Assembly: GCF_015714725.1 (NCBI RefSeq)
Contig: NZ_WBKM01000233.1
Span: 1-55,384, forward strand
Reading direction: 5' to 3'
Length of the DNA stretch: 55,384 nt
DNA from: Nostoc sp. WHI
Lineage (GTDB): Bacteria > Cyanobacteriota > Cyanobacteriia > Cyanobacteriales > Nostocaceae
In this document: positions 43,805 through 55,384 of the stretch, piece by piece
How positions within the stretch are numbered: position 1 is the first letter of the stretch
Layout: each line of letters starts with the position of its first letter
The notes under the pieces: generated by a model
What the model was told of the DNA's origin: nothing
Database searches by the model: none
What the model saw: only the letters and a program-made list of their open reading frames with translations
Position numbers and translations under genes: made by a program

Positions 43805-43998
43805 AAGTCACTTTTACTCCTCAGATATTTAGGAGCCTAAAAGTAAGATTCAAACTAGATTTGTTAAGTTAGCTGGATCTTATCATTACTCCAAAGGATA
43901 AATCATATCATCCATCTTTGGAAGTAAAAGTATCTACTCCTGTATGAGTATTTTCTCTTTGGTGCGGAATATACTCTATTCTTTAAAAGCTGGAAAAC

Positions 43999-44089
43999 GG
44001 AGAGGGAGGGATTCGAACCCTCGGTACGGAGTTGCCTGCCGTACAACAGATTAGCAATCTGCCGCTTTCGACCACTCAGCCACCTCTCC
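43999..44089 (-). tRNA. tRNA-Ser (anticodon GCU)
   Basis: On the minus strand the 91-base sequence starts GGAGAGGTGGCTGAGTGG and ends GGTTCGAATCCCTCCCTCTCC. The acceptor stem is GGAGAGG/CCTCTCC, the anticodon arm is CAGATT-GCT-AATCTG, and a long variable arm (TACGGCAGGCAACTCCGTA) marks a class II tRNA. GCU reads AGU/AGC serine codons. The CCA end is not encoded. It lies between the binding-protein gene and crtB. Confidence 0.96.
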
Positions 44090-44172
44090 TGAGTCACGAA
44101 TAATAATGTTAGCAGATTTATTGAGAAGAGTCAATAGTCATTTGTCATTAGTAATGACAAATGACTACTTGC

Positions 44173-46528
<2,356 letters not shown>

Positions 46529-46658
46529 TTAACCCTAATGCCCTTCAATATTTCTTAATGGTTTTATCGTTCTCATTATACGTTGCAATCTGTTACATTT
46601 GGTAGCTATTGGGCGATCGCTTTTCTAAAAAACTTCTATAAAAGAAAATTTTACCTTA

Positions 46659-46714
46659 CACGCACCTACCAAGACAAATTGCCAATACCATTATTGGCAA
46701 TGGTTTGTGGCGTG
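46659..46714. promoter_or_regulatory. Nested hairpin upstream of crtP
   Basis: TTGCCAATA/TATTGGCAA make a perfect 9-bp stem with loop CCAT; ACAAA/TTTGT and CACGC/GCGTG extend it outward with bulges. It is 131 bases before the crtP start and could be a leader structure, a small RNA or a repeat. The rest of 46529-47335 (807 bases) is AT-rich with no gene, apart from short GC-rich repeat-like pieces near 47160-47270. Confidence 0.4.
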
Positions 46715-47335
46715 CATTTCATCTAGATTTACACCACCAGATATAGAGAGACAAAAGTCATTCTTTTGACTAAAAATAGGTAGTTACAAACTGATTTCTC
46801 CAAGTAGTTGATTTCTTTGGGAATCTATGTATTTGCTCCGAGGAAATGTCTAGACATTAGTAAAAACTGCTAGTTGATTTCTGGGTTACTTTCTTTAGAC
46901 AAATATACTATTTTTGTAAAAATTATGTAAAGAATTATTGAATAAATTTATAGACATAAGTTTCCTAAAATTTAGATAGCAAGATATAAACGCAAAAATG
47001 CTTTTGCGAAAAAACTCATCTATGCTTACGTAAGTAATACTATGTAATTTGTATCTTAATTGTTAAAAATGAATAACGATACTTGCTGAGAGTATATTTA
47101 CTGTTTCTTTTTATAAATCAGTCTTTTTTAAAGACTTACTGAGAGGTTGAAGGAAATTGAGCATGGGGCATTGTTAAAGAAGCGGGAGAACAAACAGAAA
47201 ATTTTTCTCCTCTCTGTGCAACTGTGTCCTCCTGCCTGTTAAAAGTCCCCATTCCCCATCAGGGTGTAGGATCAGGTTTATGTCTTCTAAGTTGAACATC
47301 GCAGTTGTTGGCTACACAACTATAGGTAAAGGATT

Positions 47336-48421
47336 ATGGCAGTATCGCAGGAGCTAAAGCGCTTTGGACATCACCTAATTCTGGGTGTTTCCAGTAGTAC
47401 ATTAAGCGATGACGATAAACGCGCACTCAATGAATTAAAACCAATTGGGGTGATATTTTTCGCTAAGAACTTTCTAGATAACATCCCCTATGAGTCTTGG
47501 CTGGAAAGCTTCAAGGATTTGAACAATCAGATACGAGAATATACTGAACGTGAATCGATGTTTATGACTCTCGATCATGAAGGAGGTCGTGTAATTCGTA
47601 CACCACTGCCGATTACCCGATTTCCTCATGCTTTATTGCTGCGATCGCACGCCCGTGAAGTAGCAAAAGCTACAGCAGTAGAACTAAAATCACTGGGAAT
47701 TAATTTATCCTGGGCACCTATAGCAGATATTTTTTCCCATCCGAACAACCCGGTCATTGGGTCTCGCGCCTTTGGCAACACTCCCGAAACTGCTACTCAA
47801 TCTGCCCGTGACTACTACCTTGGACTTCGAGAGTCAGGAATTCTGGGATGCGCCAAGCATTTCCCCGGACATGGAGATACCAGCAAGGACTCTCACATTG
47901 AGCTACCAATACTCAATTTGACTTTAGAAGAATTGCGACTTCGAGAACTTATACCCTTCAAAGCGCTGATAGAAGTACAGATTCCTTTAATCATGACTGC
48001 CCATATCTTATTTCCCAATATAGATTCTGATGTACCAGCAACACTTTCTCCGGCTATCCTCAAAACCATACTTAGGGGGGAACTTGGCTTTAAAGGAGTG
48101 GTTGTATCTGACGACTTGGATATGAAAGCTATCTCAGATATGTTTAATAAAGCTGGTACTGTGGCGCGGGCATTTCACGCAGGCTGCGACCTGTTTATTG
48201 TCTCGCGGAATATTAATTCTTCATCTACTGAAAGAATTTATCACATTGCCGAAGATTTAGCCAATTCCCTCAGTCAGGGAAATTTAGATGAATCAGTAGT
48301 GGAAGCAGCCAGAGAAAGAATCGATAAATTACTGGCAGTAACACCGCAATATCCCGTCCATGCTCTGGATAAAAATATACTACTGCAACATGCTCAACTA
48401 GCGATCGCTAGTTCCTATTAA
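47336..48421 (+). CDS. nagZ: Beta-N-acetylhexosaminidase, GH3 (NagZ-type)
   Basis: A 361-residue GH3 enzyme that removes N-acetylglucosamine from muropeptides in peptidoglycan recycling. The family mark is CAKHFPGHGDTSKDSH, where the loop His-Asp acts as acid/base in NagZ enzymes. The nucleophile is the Asp in VVVSDDLDMKAIS. LDHEGGRVIRTP and NPVIGSRAFG are further GH3 blocks. No signal peptide is seen, so it is cytoplasmic. It lies apart from the other wall genes, upstream of por, and no operon is implied (207-base gap). Confidence 0.9.
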   Translation: MAVSQELKRFGHHLILGVSSSTLSDDDKRALNELKPIGVIFFAKNFLDNIPYESWLESFKDLNNQIREYTERESMFMTLDHEGGRVIRTPLPITRFPHALLLRSHAREVAKATAVELKSLGINLSWAPIADIFSHPNNPVIGSRAFGNTPETATQSARDYYLGLRESGILGCAKHFPGHGDTSKDSHIELPILNLTLEELRLRELIPFKALIEVQIPLIMTAHILFPNIDSDVPATLSPAILKTILRGELGFKGVVVSDDLDMKAISDMFNKAGTVARAFHAGCDLFIVSRNINSSSTERIYHIAEDLANSLSQGNLDESVVEAARERIDKLLAVTPQYPVHALDKNILLQHAQLAIASSY

Positions 48422-48615
48422 TAATAGGTGGTATGGGTTGAACCTATTTCTGCGAGTTAAGAGCTATCTGCACAGCAGTTATGCCAATCTTCCTGGGGTA
48501 TCTGCTCTAAGTGATTGACGCGATCAAGTTCCAGTTTAGTTCAGCCTAATACAGCATTGAAAAAGCTGGTGACAATAGTGGCTCACTGGTGTGAGATCCT
48601 AGAGACAGTCAATAG

Positions 48616-49587
<972 letters not shown>

Positions 49588-50138
49588 TGCGATCGCAGAT
49601 AGCGTTACCCTTGTGCATAATTCATTGATTCATCGATCCACTTTTTTGAATGAATTGGCATTATGTACAGGTAACAAATGGTTGAGGTGATTATAAGTCA
49701 CCTCTGACTTTATTAATAGCTTTATTTATGATATTGAAAATAAACTTCCACTCTTTACATATAATAACTAAATTCTACATCCCGTATATATACAGAGTTT
49801 TTTTGTATAGATAGTCTTTATTATGACAATAGGTTACTAAATAAGACTTACCACTAGGACATTATAAAAAATTAAGCTCAAAATGTCTGCAAAGTTTGAT
49901 CCGGTGCATCTTTGGCGGTGTAGCCAGTTATCAGGAGACGATTTCTTTGGGTGTTGTTCCTGGGAGAAGTTTGTTTATTGACAATAATGGCACGTCTAGT
50001 GGTCTGTGTCATCAATTTTGCGGGGTTCGTAGTGAGCGATTTATCGCTCAACTTTAAGGGCTAGAGCCACAGACTATTTTTGTACTCAACTAAGTCCAAA
50101 TTTCCCCAACAAAATTTGAAATTTAATTCAACTTATTT
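49588..50138. other. Intergenic region after por; no gene seen
   Basis: 551 bases, AT-rich in the first part. AATTTTGCGGGGTTCGTAGTGAGCGA near 50015 resembles the edge of a dispersed repeat. No open frame, tRNA or clear terminator. It must contain the promoter of the next gene. Confidence 0.4.
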
Positions 50139-51242
50139 ATGTTAGCCACCTCTACCATTACCGCCCCAGAAGAGAATAACTTAATTCAGTGTGATGCCGA
50201 TCAAGGATTTATCTCCTGGCTGAGTCAAGCTGGAGGCTCTGTTGCTATCACCACCTACCAAGCTGGAAAACTGGCAGTTGTGGGCTGGAATGGGCAACAA
50301 ATTACCATGTTATTACGCCAATTTTCCAAACCAATGGGGTTGGCAGTTCATGGTTCACGTCTGGCAGTGGCTAGCCATCACGAAGTCTGTTTATTAGCCA
50401 ATGCCCCCGCATTAGCTTATGAGTTTTTAGAAGACCAGCCCGGATGCTACGATGCCCTCTACTTGCCACGGATGACATATTTCACAGGCGACCTCAACAT
50501 TCACGACCTGGAGTTTGGCAGGGAAGGGCTGTGGATTGTCAATACCCGCTTTTCCTGTCTTTCTGCCTTGAGTCCAGACTTTAGCTTTGTACCGCGCTGG
50601 CATCCCAAATTTATTTCCGAAGTAGTGCCAGAAGACCGCTGCCACCTCAATGGGTTAGCGATGGTGGATGGCAAACCCAAGTATGTGACTGCCCTCGGTA
50701 CGACGGATACTGTCGGGGGATGGCGACCGGGTAAAGCCAACGGTGGGGTCGTTGTAGAAGTGGAGAGCAATGAAATTCTTTTAGATGGATTATCAATGCC
50801 CCATTCCCCAATCTGGCATGACAGATTTTTGTGGCTGCTCAACTCTGGTGCTGGGGAAATATGGCGCATTCATCCGGAATCAGGGGACAAACAGGTAGTC
50901 TGTGTACTCCCTGGATTTCTACGAGGATTGTGCTGCGTGGGGTATTTCGCCCTAGTGGGACTTTGCCAGATTCGGGAACGGCATATTTTCGGAGGGTTAC
51001 CCGTTACCCAACGGTTTGAGCAGTTGCTCTGTGGTGTGGCAGTCGTAGATTTGCGAAATGGGCAGCAGGTGGGGATGCTGAAGTTCACAACAGGCTGTCA
51101 AGAACTTTATGATGTGCAGTTTCTCCCTGGTGTGCAGCGTCCGATGGTTTTAAATCAGGAACGAAAAGAAATCCGCCAAGCATTTACTGCACCAGAGTTG
51201 AATTATTGGCTGCGACCGAGTGCGGTGATTCCTAATGACTAA
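50139..51242 (+). CDS. TIGR03032-like conserved protein
   Basis: A 367-residue protein with no signal peptide. It shows repeated beta-type segments of about 45 residues ([112 protein letters not shown]) that look like propeller blades. [20 protein letters not shown] and MPHSPIWHD fit the TIGR03032 family, whose function is unknown to me. The giant RTX gene starts 65 bases downstream in the same direction, so the two are probably cotranscribed and may act together. Confidence 0.75.
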   Translation: MLATSTITAPEENNLIQCDADQGFISWLSQAGGSVAITTYQAGKLAVVGWNGQQITMLLRQFSKPMGLAVHGSRLAVASHHEVCLLANAPALAYEFLEDQPGCYDALYLPRMTYFTGDLNIHDLEFGREGLWIVNTRFSCLSALSPDFSFVPRWHPKFISEVVPEDRCHLNGLAMVDGKPKYVTALGTTDTVGGWRPGKANGGVVVEVESNEILLDGLSMPHSPIWHDRFLWLLNSGAGEIWRIHPESGDKQVVCVLPGFLRGLCCVGYFALVGLCQIRERHIFGGLPVTQRFEQLLCGVAVVDLRNGQQVGMLKFTTGCQELYDVQFLPGVQRPMVLNQERKEIRQAFTAPELNYWLRPSAVIPND

Positions 51243-51307
51243 AGAGTCTGGCTAATCAAAGCGTAATTGTTGAAATCAAATTTTTAGTTTTTTTCAGAGG
51301 TTTTTTC

Positions 51308-52460
51308 ATGACTGAATTCCAAGTCAATACCAATATCATTGGCAATCAATATAACTCCACAGTAGCGATAGATGCAGATGGGGACTTTGTCCTTTCCTGG
51401 ACTAGCGATGGTCAGGATGGGTCTGGTGCTGGGATATATGCTCAACGCTACAACAGTGCTGGGGTGGCTCAAGGGAACGAATTTCAGGTCAATACTTACA
51501 CTGACAGTAATCAAAGTAACCCCACAGTAGCGATAGAATCAAATGGGGACTTTGTCATTTCCTGGACTAGCGATGGTCAGGATGGGTCTGGCAATGGGAT
51601 ATATGCCCAACGCTACAACAGTGCTGGAGTGGCTCAAGGGGGCGAATTTAAGGTCAATACCAATACCACTAGCGACCAAAGTGACCCCACAGTAGCGATG
51701 GATGCAGATGGGGACTTTATCATTTCCTGGACTAGCGATGGTCAGGACGGATTTTTGGATGGGATATATGCCCAACGCTACAACACTGCCGGGGTGGCAC
51801 AAGGAAGCGAATTTCAGGTCAATACCAACACCAACAGCTTTCAATATAACCCCACAGTAGCGATGGATGCAGATGGGGACTTTGTCATTTCCTGGACTAG
51901 CTTTGGTCAGGACGGGTCTGACAATGGGATATATGCCCAACGCTACAACAGTGCTGGGGTGGCTCAAGGGGGCGAATTTAAGGTCAATACCTACACCACC
52001 AACAGTCAAGCTAACCCCACAGTAGCGATGGACACAGATGGGGACTTTGTCATTTCCTGGCAGAGTTCTGGTCAGGACGGGTCTTACTATGGGATATATG
52101 CCCAACGCTACAACACTGCCGGGGTGGCACAAGGGGGTGAATTTAAGGTCAATACCAACACCACCAGCGATCAAGCTAACCCCACAGTAGCGATGGATGC
52201 AGATGGGGACTTTATCATTTCCTGGCAAAGCTTTGAGCAAGACGTGTCTGGCTTTGGGATATATGCCCAACGCTACAACAGTACTGGGATGGTTCAAGGA
52301 GGCGAATTCAAGGTCAATAACTACACCATCGGCGACCAAAATAACCCCACAGTAGCAATAGATGCAGGGGGGGACTTTGTCATTTCCTGGACTAGCTTTG
52401 ATCAGGACGCGTCTGGCAATGGGATATATGCCCAACTATACAGAAGTGGGGTTCCCCCGA
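51308..52460 (+). repeat. Seven coding 165-bp repeats
   Basis: The word AGTAGCGAT recurs at 51361, 51526, 51691, 51856, 52021 and 52186 and as AGTAGCAAT at 52351, a period of exactly 165 bases. Each encodes 55 residues with an acidic DxDGDF calcium-type loop (changed to ESNGDF in unit 2 and DAGGDF in unit 7). Confidence 0.95.
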
Positions 52461-55384
52461 CAATCACGTCTACTTCTGTCTCTGCCTTGGCATACACCGA
52501 GAACGCCACTACAGCCATCGACTCAGCCATCACCGTCAGCGATGTAGACTCCCCCAATCTGGCTAGTGCCACCGTCAGCATTAGCAGTGGTTTCGCCTCT
52601 GCTCAAGACACTCTCGCTTTCACCAACCAAAATGGGATTACGGGCAGCTATAACAGCAACACAGGTGTCTTAACCTTAACTGGCAGTGCCACTGTTGCTA
52701 ATTATCAAACCGCACTGCGTTCCATTACTTATACCAACAGCAGCGACAACCCCAATCTCACACCTCGTACTATCAGCTTTCTAGTTAATGATGGAGCTGC
52801 CAATAGTACCGTCGTTAGCCGTAATATTAATATTACGGCAGTGAATGATGCGCCCGTTGCTACTGCCACCAACTCTGCCCTGGCATACACTGAGAATGCC
52901 ATTACAGCCATCGACTCAGACATCACCATCAGCGACATAGACTCCGCTAACCTCTCCAGTGCCACCGTCAGGATTAGCAGTGGCTTTATTTCTGCTCAAG
53001 ACACCCTCGCTTTCACCAACCAAAATGGGATTACGGGCAGCTATAACAGCAACACAGGTGTCTTAATCTTAACTGGCAGTGCTACCGTTGCTAATTATCA
53101 AACCGCACTGCGTTCCATTACTTATACCAACAGCAGCGACAACCCCAGTCTCACACCTCGTACCGTCAGTTTTGTCGTCGATGATGGGACTGTTAATAGT
53201 ACTGCTGTTACCCGCAATGTTAATATTACGGCGGAGAATGATGCCCCAGTCGTTATCAACCCCATTATTAACCAAACGGCGACAGAAGACACCGCTTTCA
53301 GCTTTACCCTACCAGCAAATACCTTCGCCGATGTGGATGCGGGAGATAACCTCACCTACAGCGCCACCCTGGAAAATGGTAACCCTATTCCCAGTTGGCT
53401 GACATTCAACGGCACTACCTTCAGTGGTACTCCCACTAATGACAACGTTGGCAGCCTCAACATCAAAGTTATTGCCAGTGATGGAACAGCAACTGTCAGC
53501 GATGTTTTTGTACTGGCAGTGGCTAATACCAATGATGCTCCCGTCGCTGTTAACGACAGCATCACCACAAACAAAAACACACCCATTATCATTAGCGCTA
53601 CTACTCTGTTGAGCAATGATACAGATGTGGATGTCAGTGACGTATTGAGCATTGCTGGCTTGACTCAACCTAGCCAAGGAAGCCTAGTTAACAATGGCAA
53701 CAGTACTTACACTTATACCCCTGTCGAAAACTATTTTGGCTCCGACGGCTTTACTTACACCATAAGTGATGGAAACGGAGGTAGCAGTGTTGCTACTGTC
53801 AACTTGAGCATTAATGAAATCACAAATGTGATTAATGGTACTTCAGGTATAGACAACCTGACTGGTACGGTGAACATGGATATTATCTCAGGATTGCAGG
53901 GCAATGACACGCTCACAGGACTAGGTGATAATGACACCCTCGATGGCGGCGATGGAAATGATTTCTTAGATGGTGGTGCAGGAATTGACAGTCTCATTGG
54001 TGGTAAAGGTAATGATACTTATACTGTGAATAGCCTGAACGATACTATTACTGAAGGCTTAAATGCAGGCACAGATTTAGTTAATTCTTCGGTAAGTTGG
54101 GTGTTGGCAGATAACCTGGAGAACTTGACCCTGATTGAAACCAACGCAATCGATGGTACTGGTAACAGCCTTAATAACATCTTGACTGGAAATACTGCTG
54201 CTAACACGTTGAGCGGAGAAAATGGCAACGATAACCTCTTTGGTGATTCCGGCAATGACACCTTGTTGGGTGGTGCAGGAAATGACACCTTAGATGGAGG
54301 TTTGGGAGCTGACAGTCTCAATGGTGGAGTCGGCAATGACACTTACACCGTAGACAACCTCAGCGATATCATTACTGAAGGCTTAAATGCAGGCACAGAT
54401 TTAGTCAACTCTTCGGTGAGTTGGGTCTTAGCAGATAACCTGGAGAACTTGACCCTGATTGAAACCAACGCAATCGATGGTACTGGTAACAGCCTTAATA
54501 ACATCTTGACTGGAAATACTGCTGCTAACACGTTGAGCGGAGAAAATGGCAACGATAACCTCTTTGGTGATTTCGGCAATGACACCTTGTTGGGTGGTGC
54601 AGGAAATGACACCTTAGATGGAGGTTTGGGAGCTGACAGTCTCAATGGTGGAGTCGGCAATGACACTTACACCGTAGACAACCTCAGTGATACCATTACT
54701 GAAAGCTTCAATGCAGGCACAGATTTAGTCAAGTCTTCCGTGAGTTGGGTGTTTGCAGATAACCTGGAGAACTTGACCCTGACTGGAACCGAAGCAATCA
54801 ATGGTACTGGTAACAGCCTTAATAACATCCTGACGGGAAATACTGGTGCTAACATCTTGAGAGGAGAAGATGGCAATGATAGCCTCTTTGGTAGTGCAGG
54901 CAATGACACTTTGTTCGGTGGTTCCGGTAATGACACCTTGGATGGAGATGCCGGGATTAACAGTCTTGATGGAGGTGCAGGGAATGACATTTACACTGTA
55001 GATAGCCTGAATGATACTATTACTGAAGGCTTAGATGCAGGTACAGATTTAGTCAAGTCTGCCGTGAGTTGGGTGCTGGCAGATAACTTAGAAAACTTGA
55101 TTTTGACTGGAAGCGGGGTAATTAATGGTACTGGTAACAGCCTTAATAACATCCTGACGGGAAATACTGGTGCTAACACTTTGAGAGGAGAAGATGGCAA
55201 CGATAGCCTCTCTGGTAGCTCAGGCAATGACACCTTGTTCGGCGGCGCAGGCGATGACACCTTGGATGGAGGTACCGGGATTAACAGTCTTGATGGTGGA
55301 GTGGGTAATGATACTTACATCGTAGACAACCTCAGCGATACTATTATTGAAGGCTTAGATGCAGGTACAGATTTAGTCAAGTCT
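51308..55384 (+). CDS. Giant calcium-binding repeat protein (propeller + cadherin/Ig-like + RTX), 3' end beyond window
   Basis: At least 1359 residues, open to the window edge. ATG 51308 follows AGAGG by 8 bases; there is no signal peptide, as usual for type I secretion. Residues 1-383 are seven 55-residue repeats ([36 protein letters not shown]). About 390-650 are two 131-residue repeats ([12 protein letters not shown]... [11 protein letters not shown]). Then come an Ig-like putative domain ([19 protein letters not shown]) and a cadherin-like block ([37 protein letters not shown]). From about residue 845 come RTX nonapeptides ([14 protein letters not shown]) and 108-residue RTX units with [16 protein letters not shown]. 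Expected to be an exported, Ca2+-folded surface or matrix protein. Confidence 0.9.
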   Translation, partial: MTEFQVNTNIIGNQYNSTVAIDADGDFVLSWTSDGQDGSGAGIYAQRYNSAGVAQGNEFQVNTYTDSNQSNPTVAIESNGDFVISWTSDGQDGSGNGIYAQRYNSAGVAQGGEFKVNTNTTSDQSDPTVAMDADGDFIISWTSDGQDGFLDGIYAQRYNTAGVAQGSEFQVNTNTNSFQYNPTVAMDADGDFVISWTSFGQDGSDNGIYAQRYNSAGVAQGGEFKVNTYTTNSQANPTVAMDTDGDFVISWQSSGQDGSYYGIYAQRYNTAGVAQGGEFKVNTNTTSDQANPTVAMDADGDFIISWQSFEQDVSGFGIYAQRYNSTGMVQGGEFKVNNYTIGDQNNPTVAIDAGGDFVISWTSFDQDASGNGIYAQLYRSGVPPTITSTSVSALAYTENATTAIDSAITVSDVDSPNLASATVSISSGFASAQDTLAFTNQNGITGSYNSNTGVLTLTGSATVANYQTALRSITYTNSSDNPNLTPRTISFLVNDGAANSTVVSRNINITAVNDAPVATATNSALAYTENAITAIDSDITISDIDSANLSSATVRISSGFISAQDTLAFTNQNGITGSYNSNTGVLILTGSATVANYQTALRSITYTNSSDNPSLTPRTVSFVVDDGTVNSTAVTRNVNITAENDAPVVINPIINQTATEDTAFSFTLPANTFADVDAGDNLTYSATLENGNPIPSWLTFNGTTFSGTPTNDNVGSLNIKVIASDGTATVSDVFVLAVANTNDAPVAVNDSITTNKNTPIIISATTLLSNDTDVDVSDVLSIAGLTQPSQGSLVNNGNSTYTYTPVENYFGSDGFTYTISDGNGGSSVATVNLSINEITNVINGTSGIDNLTGTVNMDIISGLQGNDTLTGLGDNDTLDGGDGNDFLDGGAGIDSLIGGKGNDTYTVNSLNDTITEGLNAGTDLVNSSVSWVLADNLENLTLIETNAIDGTGNSLNNILTGNTAANTLSGENGNDNLFGDSGNDTLLGGAGNDTLDGGLGADSLNGGVGNDTYTVDNLSDIITEGLNAGTDLVNSSVSWVLADNLENLTLIETNAIDGTGNSLNNILTGNTAANTLSGENGNDNLFGDFGNDTLLGGAGNDTLDGGLGADSLNGGVGNDTYTVDNLSDTITESFNAGTDLVKSSVSWVFADNLENLTLTGTEAINGTGNSLNNILTGNTGANILRGEDGNDSLFGSAGNDTLFGGSGNDTLDGDAGINSLDGGAGNDIYTVDSLNDTITEGLDAGTDLVKSAVSWVLADNLENLILTGSGVINGTGNSLNNILTGNTGANTLRGEDGNDSLSGSSGNDTLFGGAGDDTLDGGTGINSLDGGVGNDTYIVDNLSDTIIEGLDAGTDLVKS
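52481..53270 (+). repeat. Two coding 393-bp repeats
   Basis: TCTGCC-TTGGCATACACCGAGAA at 52481 and its close copy at 52874 start two 131-residue units that share [16 protein letters not shown] and [21 protein letters not shown] identity is high by eye. Confidence 0.9.
54019..55384 (+). repeat. Tandem 324-bp RTX units
   Basis: Units begin at about 54019, 54343, 54667, 54991 and 55315, 108 codons each. The first two differ at only about ten bases; later ones diverge more. The array continues past the window edge. Confidence 0.93.

Noticed and set aside
43903..44097. 64-codon frame over the tRNA
   Set aside because: It is the tRNA-Ser gene translated; not coding.
51284..55260. Series of long minus-strand frames opposite the giant gene
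   Set aside because: Their lengths and edges follow the 165- and 324-base repeat periods exactly; they are shadows of the plus-strand coding repeats.

Overview
The window is chromosomal DNA from a filamentous, heterocyst-forming cyanobacterium of the Nostoc/Anabaena type. Evidence: frequent HIP1 octamers (GCGATCGC); an intact hetZ-patU pair; tandem amiC1/amiC2 amidases; crtP-crtB; a light-dependent protochlorophyllide reductase; Pkn-type Ser/Thr kinases; and many Nostoc-style small dispersed and tandem repeats. From memory, the order mreBCD / ssb / SIMPL / LD-carboxypeptidase / cation antiporter / amiC1-amiC2 / murI / sds / hetZ-patU resembles the alr0085-alr0101 neighbourhood of Anabaena PCC 7120; I could not align it.

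Layout. 0-7 kb is accessory: an acetyltransferase, a PEP-CTERM protein, a CrtISO-like flavoprotein, an orphan antitoxin, and a likely nucleoside-salvage group (ribokinase, yeast-type cytosine deaminase, nucleoside hydrolase) around a 21-bp tandem array. 7-12.7 kb is a decay zone: a two-gene toxin-like operon, a DUF1304 gene with a broken partial copy, a MITE-like element, a Ser/Thr kinase gutted by two deletions, and a broken PstS-like gene. An intact kinase paralogue follows at 12.8 kb.

15-38 kb is conserved cell-envelope and development core: ribD; mreBCD (cell shape); a short SSB; a SIMPL protein; an LD-carboxypeptidase; a cation/proton antiporter; two AMIN-amidases, the second with a one-base frameshift; murI; a long-chain prenyl synthase; hetZ-patU with overlapping ends; and a membrane protein with a transglutaminase fold that has lost its Cys and His. 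Peptidoglycan synthesis, remodelling and recycling (MurI, AmiC, LD-carboxypeptidase, MreBCD, and NagZ further on) sit beside heterocyst-pattern genes, consistent with septal wall remodelling being part of multicellularity.

38-50 kb holds a succinate dehydrogenase/fumarate reductase flavoprotein, an outer-membrane protein, an orphan amino-acid-type binding lipoprotein, tRNA-Ser(GCU), the carotenoid operon crtP-crtB, nagZ and por. 50-55 kb holds a TIGR03032-like protein and, 65 bases downstream, the start of a very large calcium-binding RTX protein that runs off the window: seven 55-residue repeats (a predicted seven-bladed propeller), two 131-residue repeats, cadherin/Ig-like domains, then 108-residue RTX units, two of which are nearly identical in DNA.

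I see no complete transposase gene, CRISPR array, prophage or replication origin. The best candidates for something undescribed are the propeller-RTX/TIGR03032 pair, the pseudo-transglutaminase next to hetZ-patU, the paired toxin-like genes, and the small-repeat biology (nested elements, in-frame insertion into ribD, a possible HIP1-mediated deletion).
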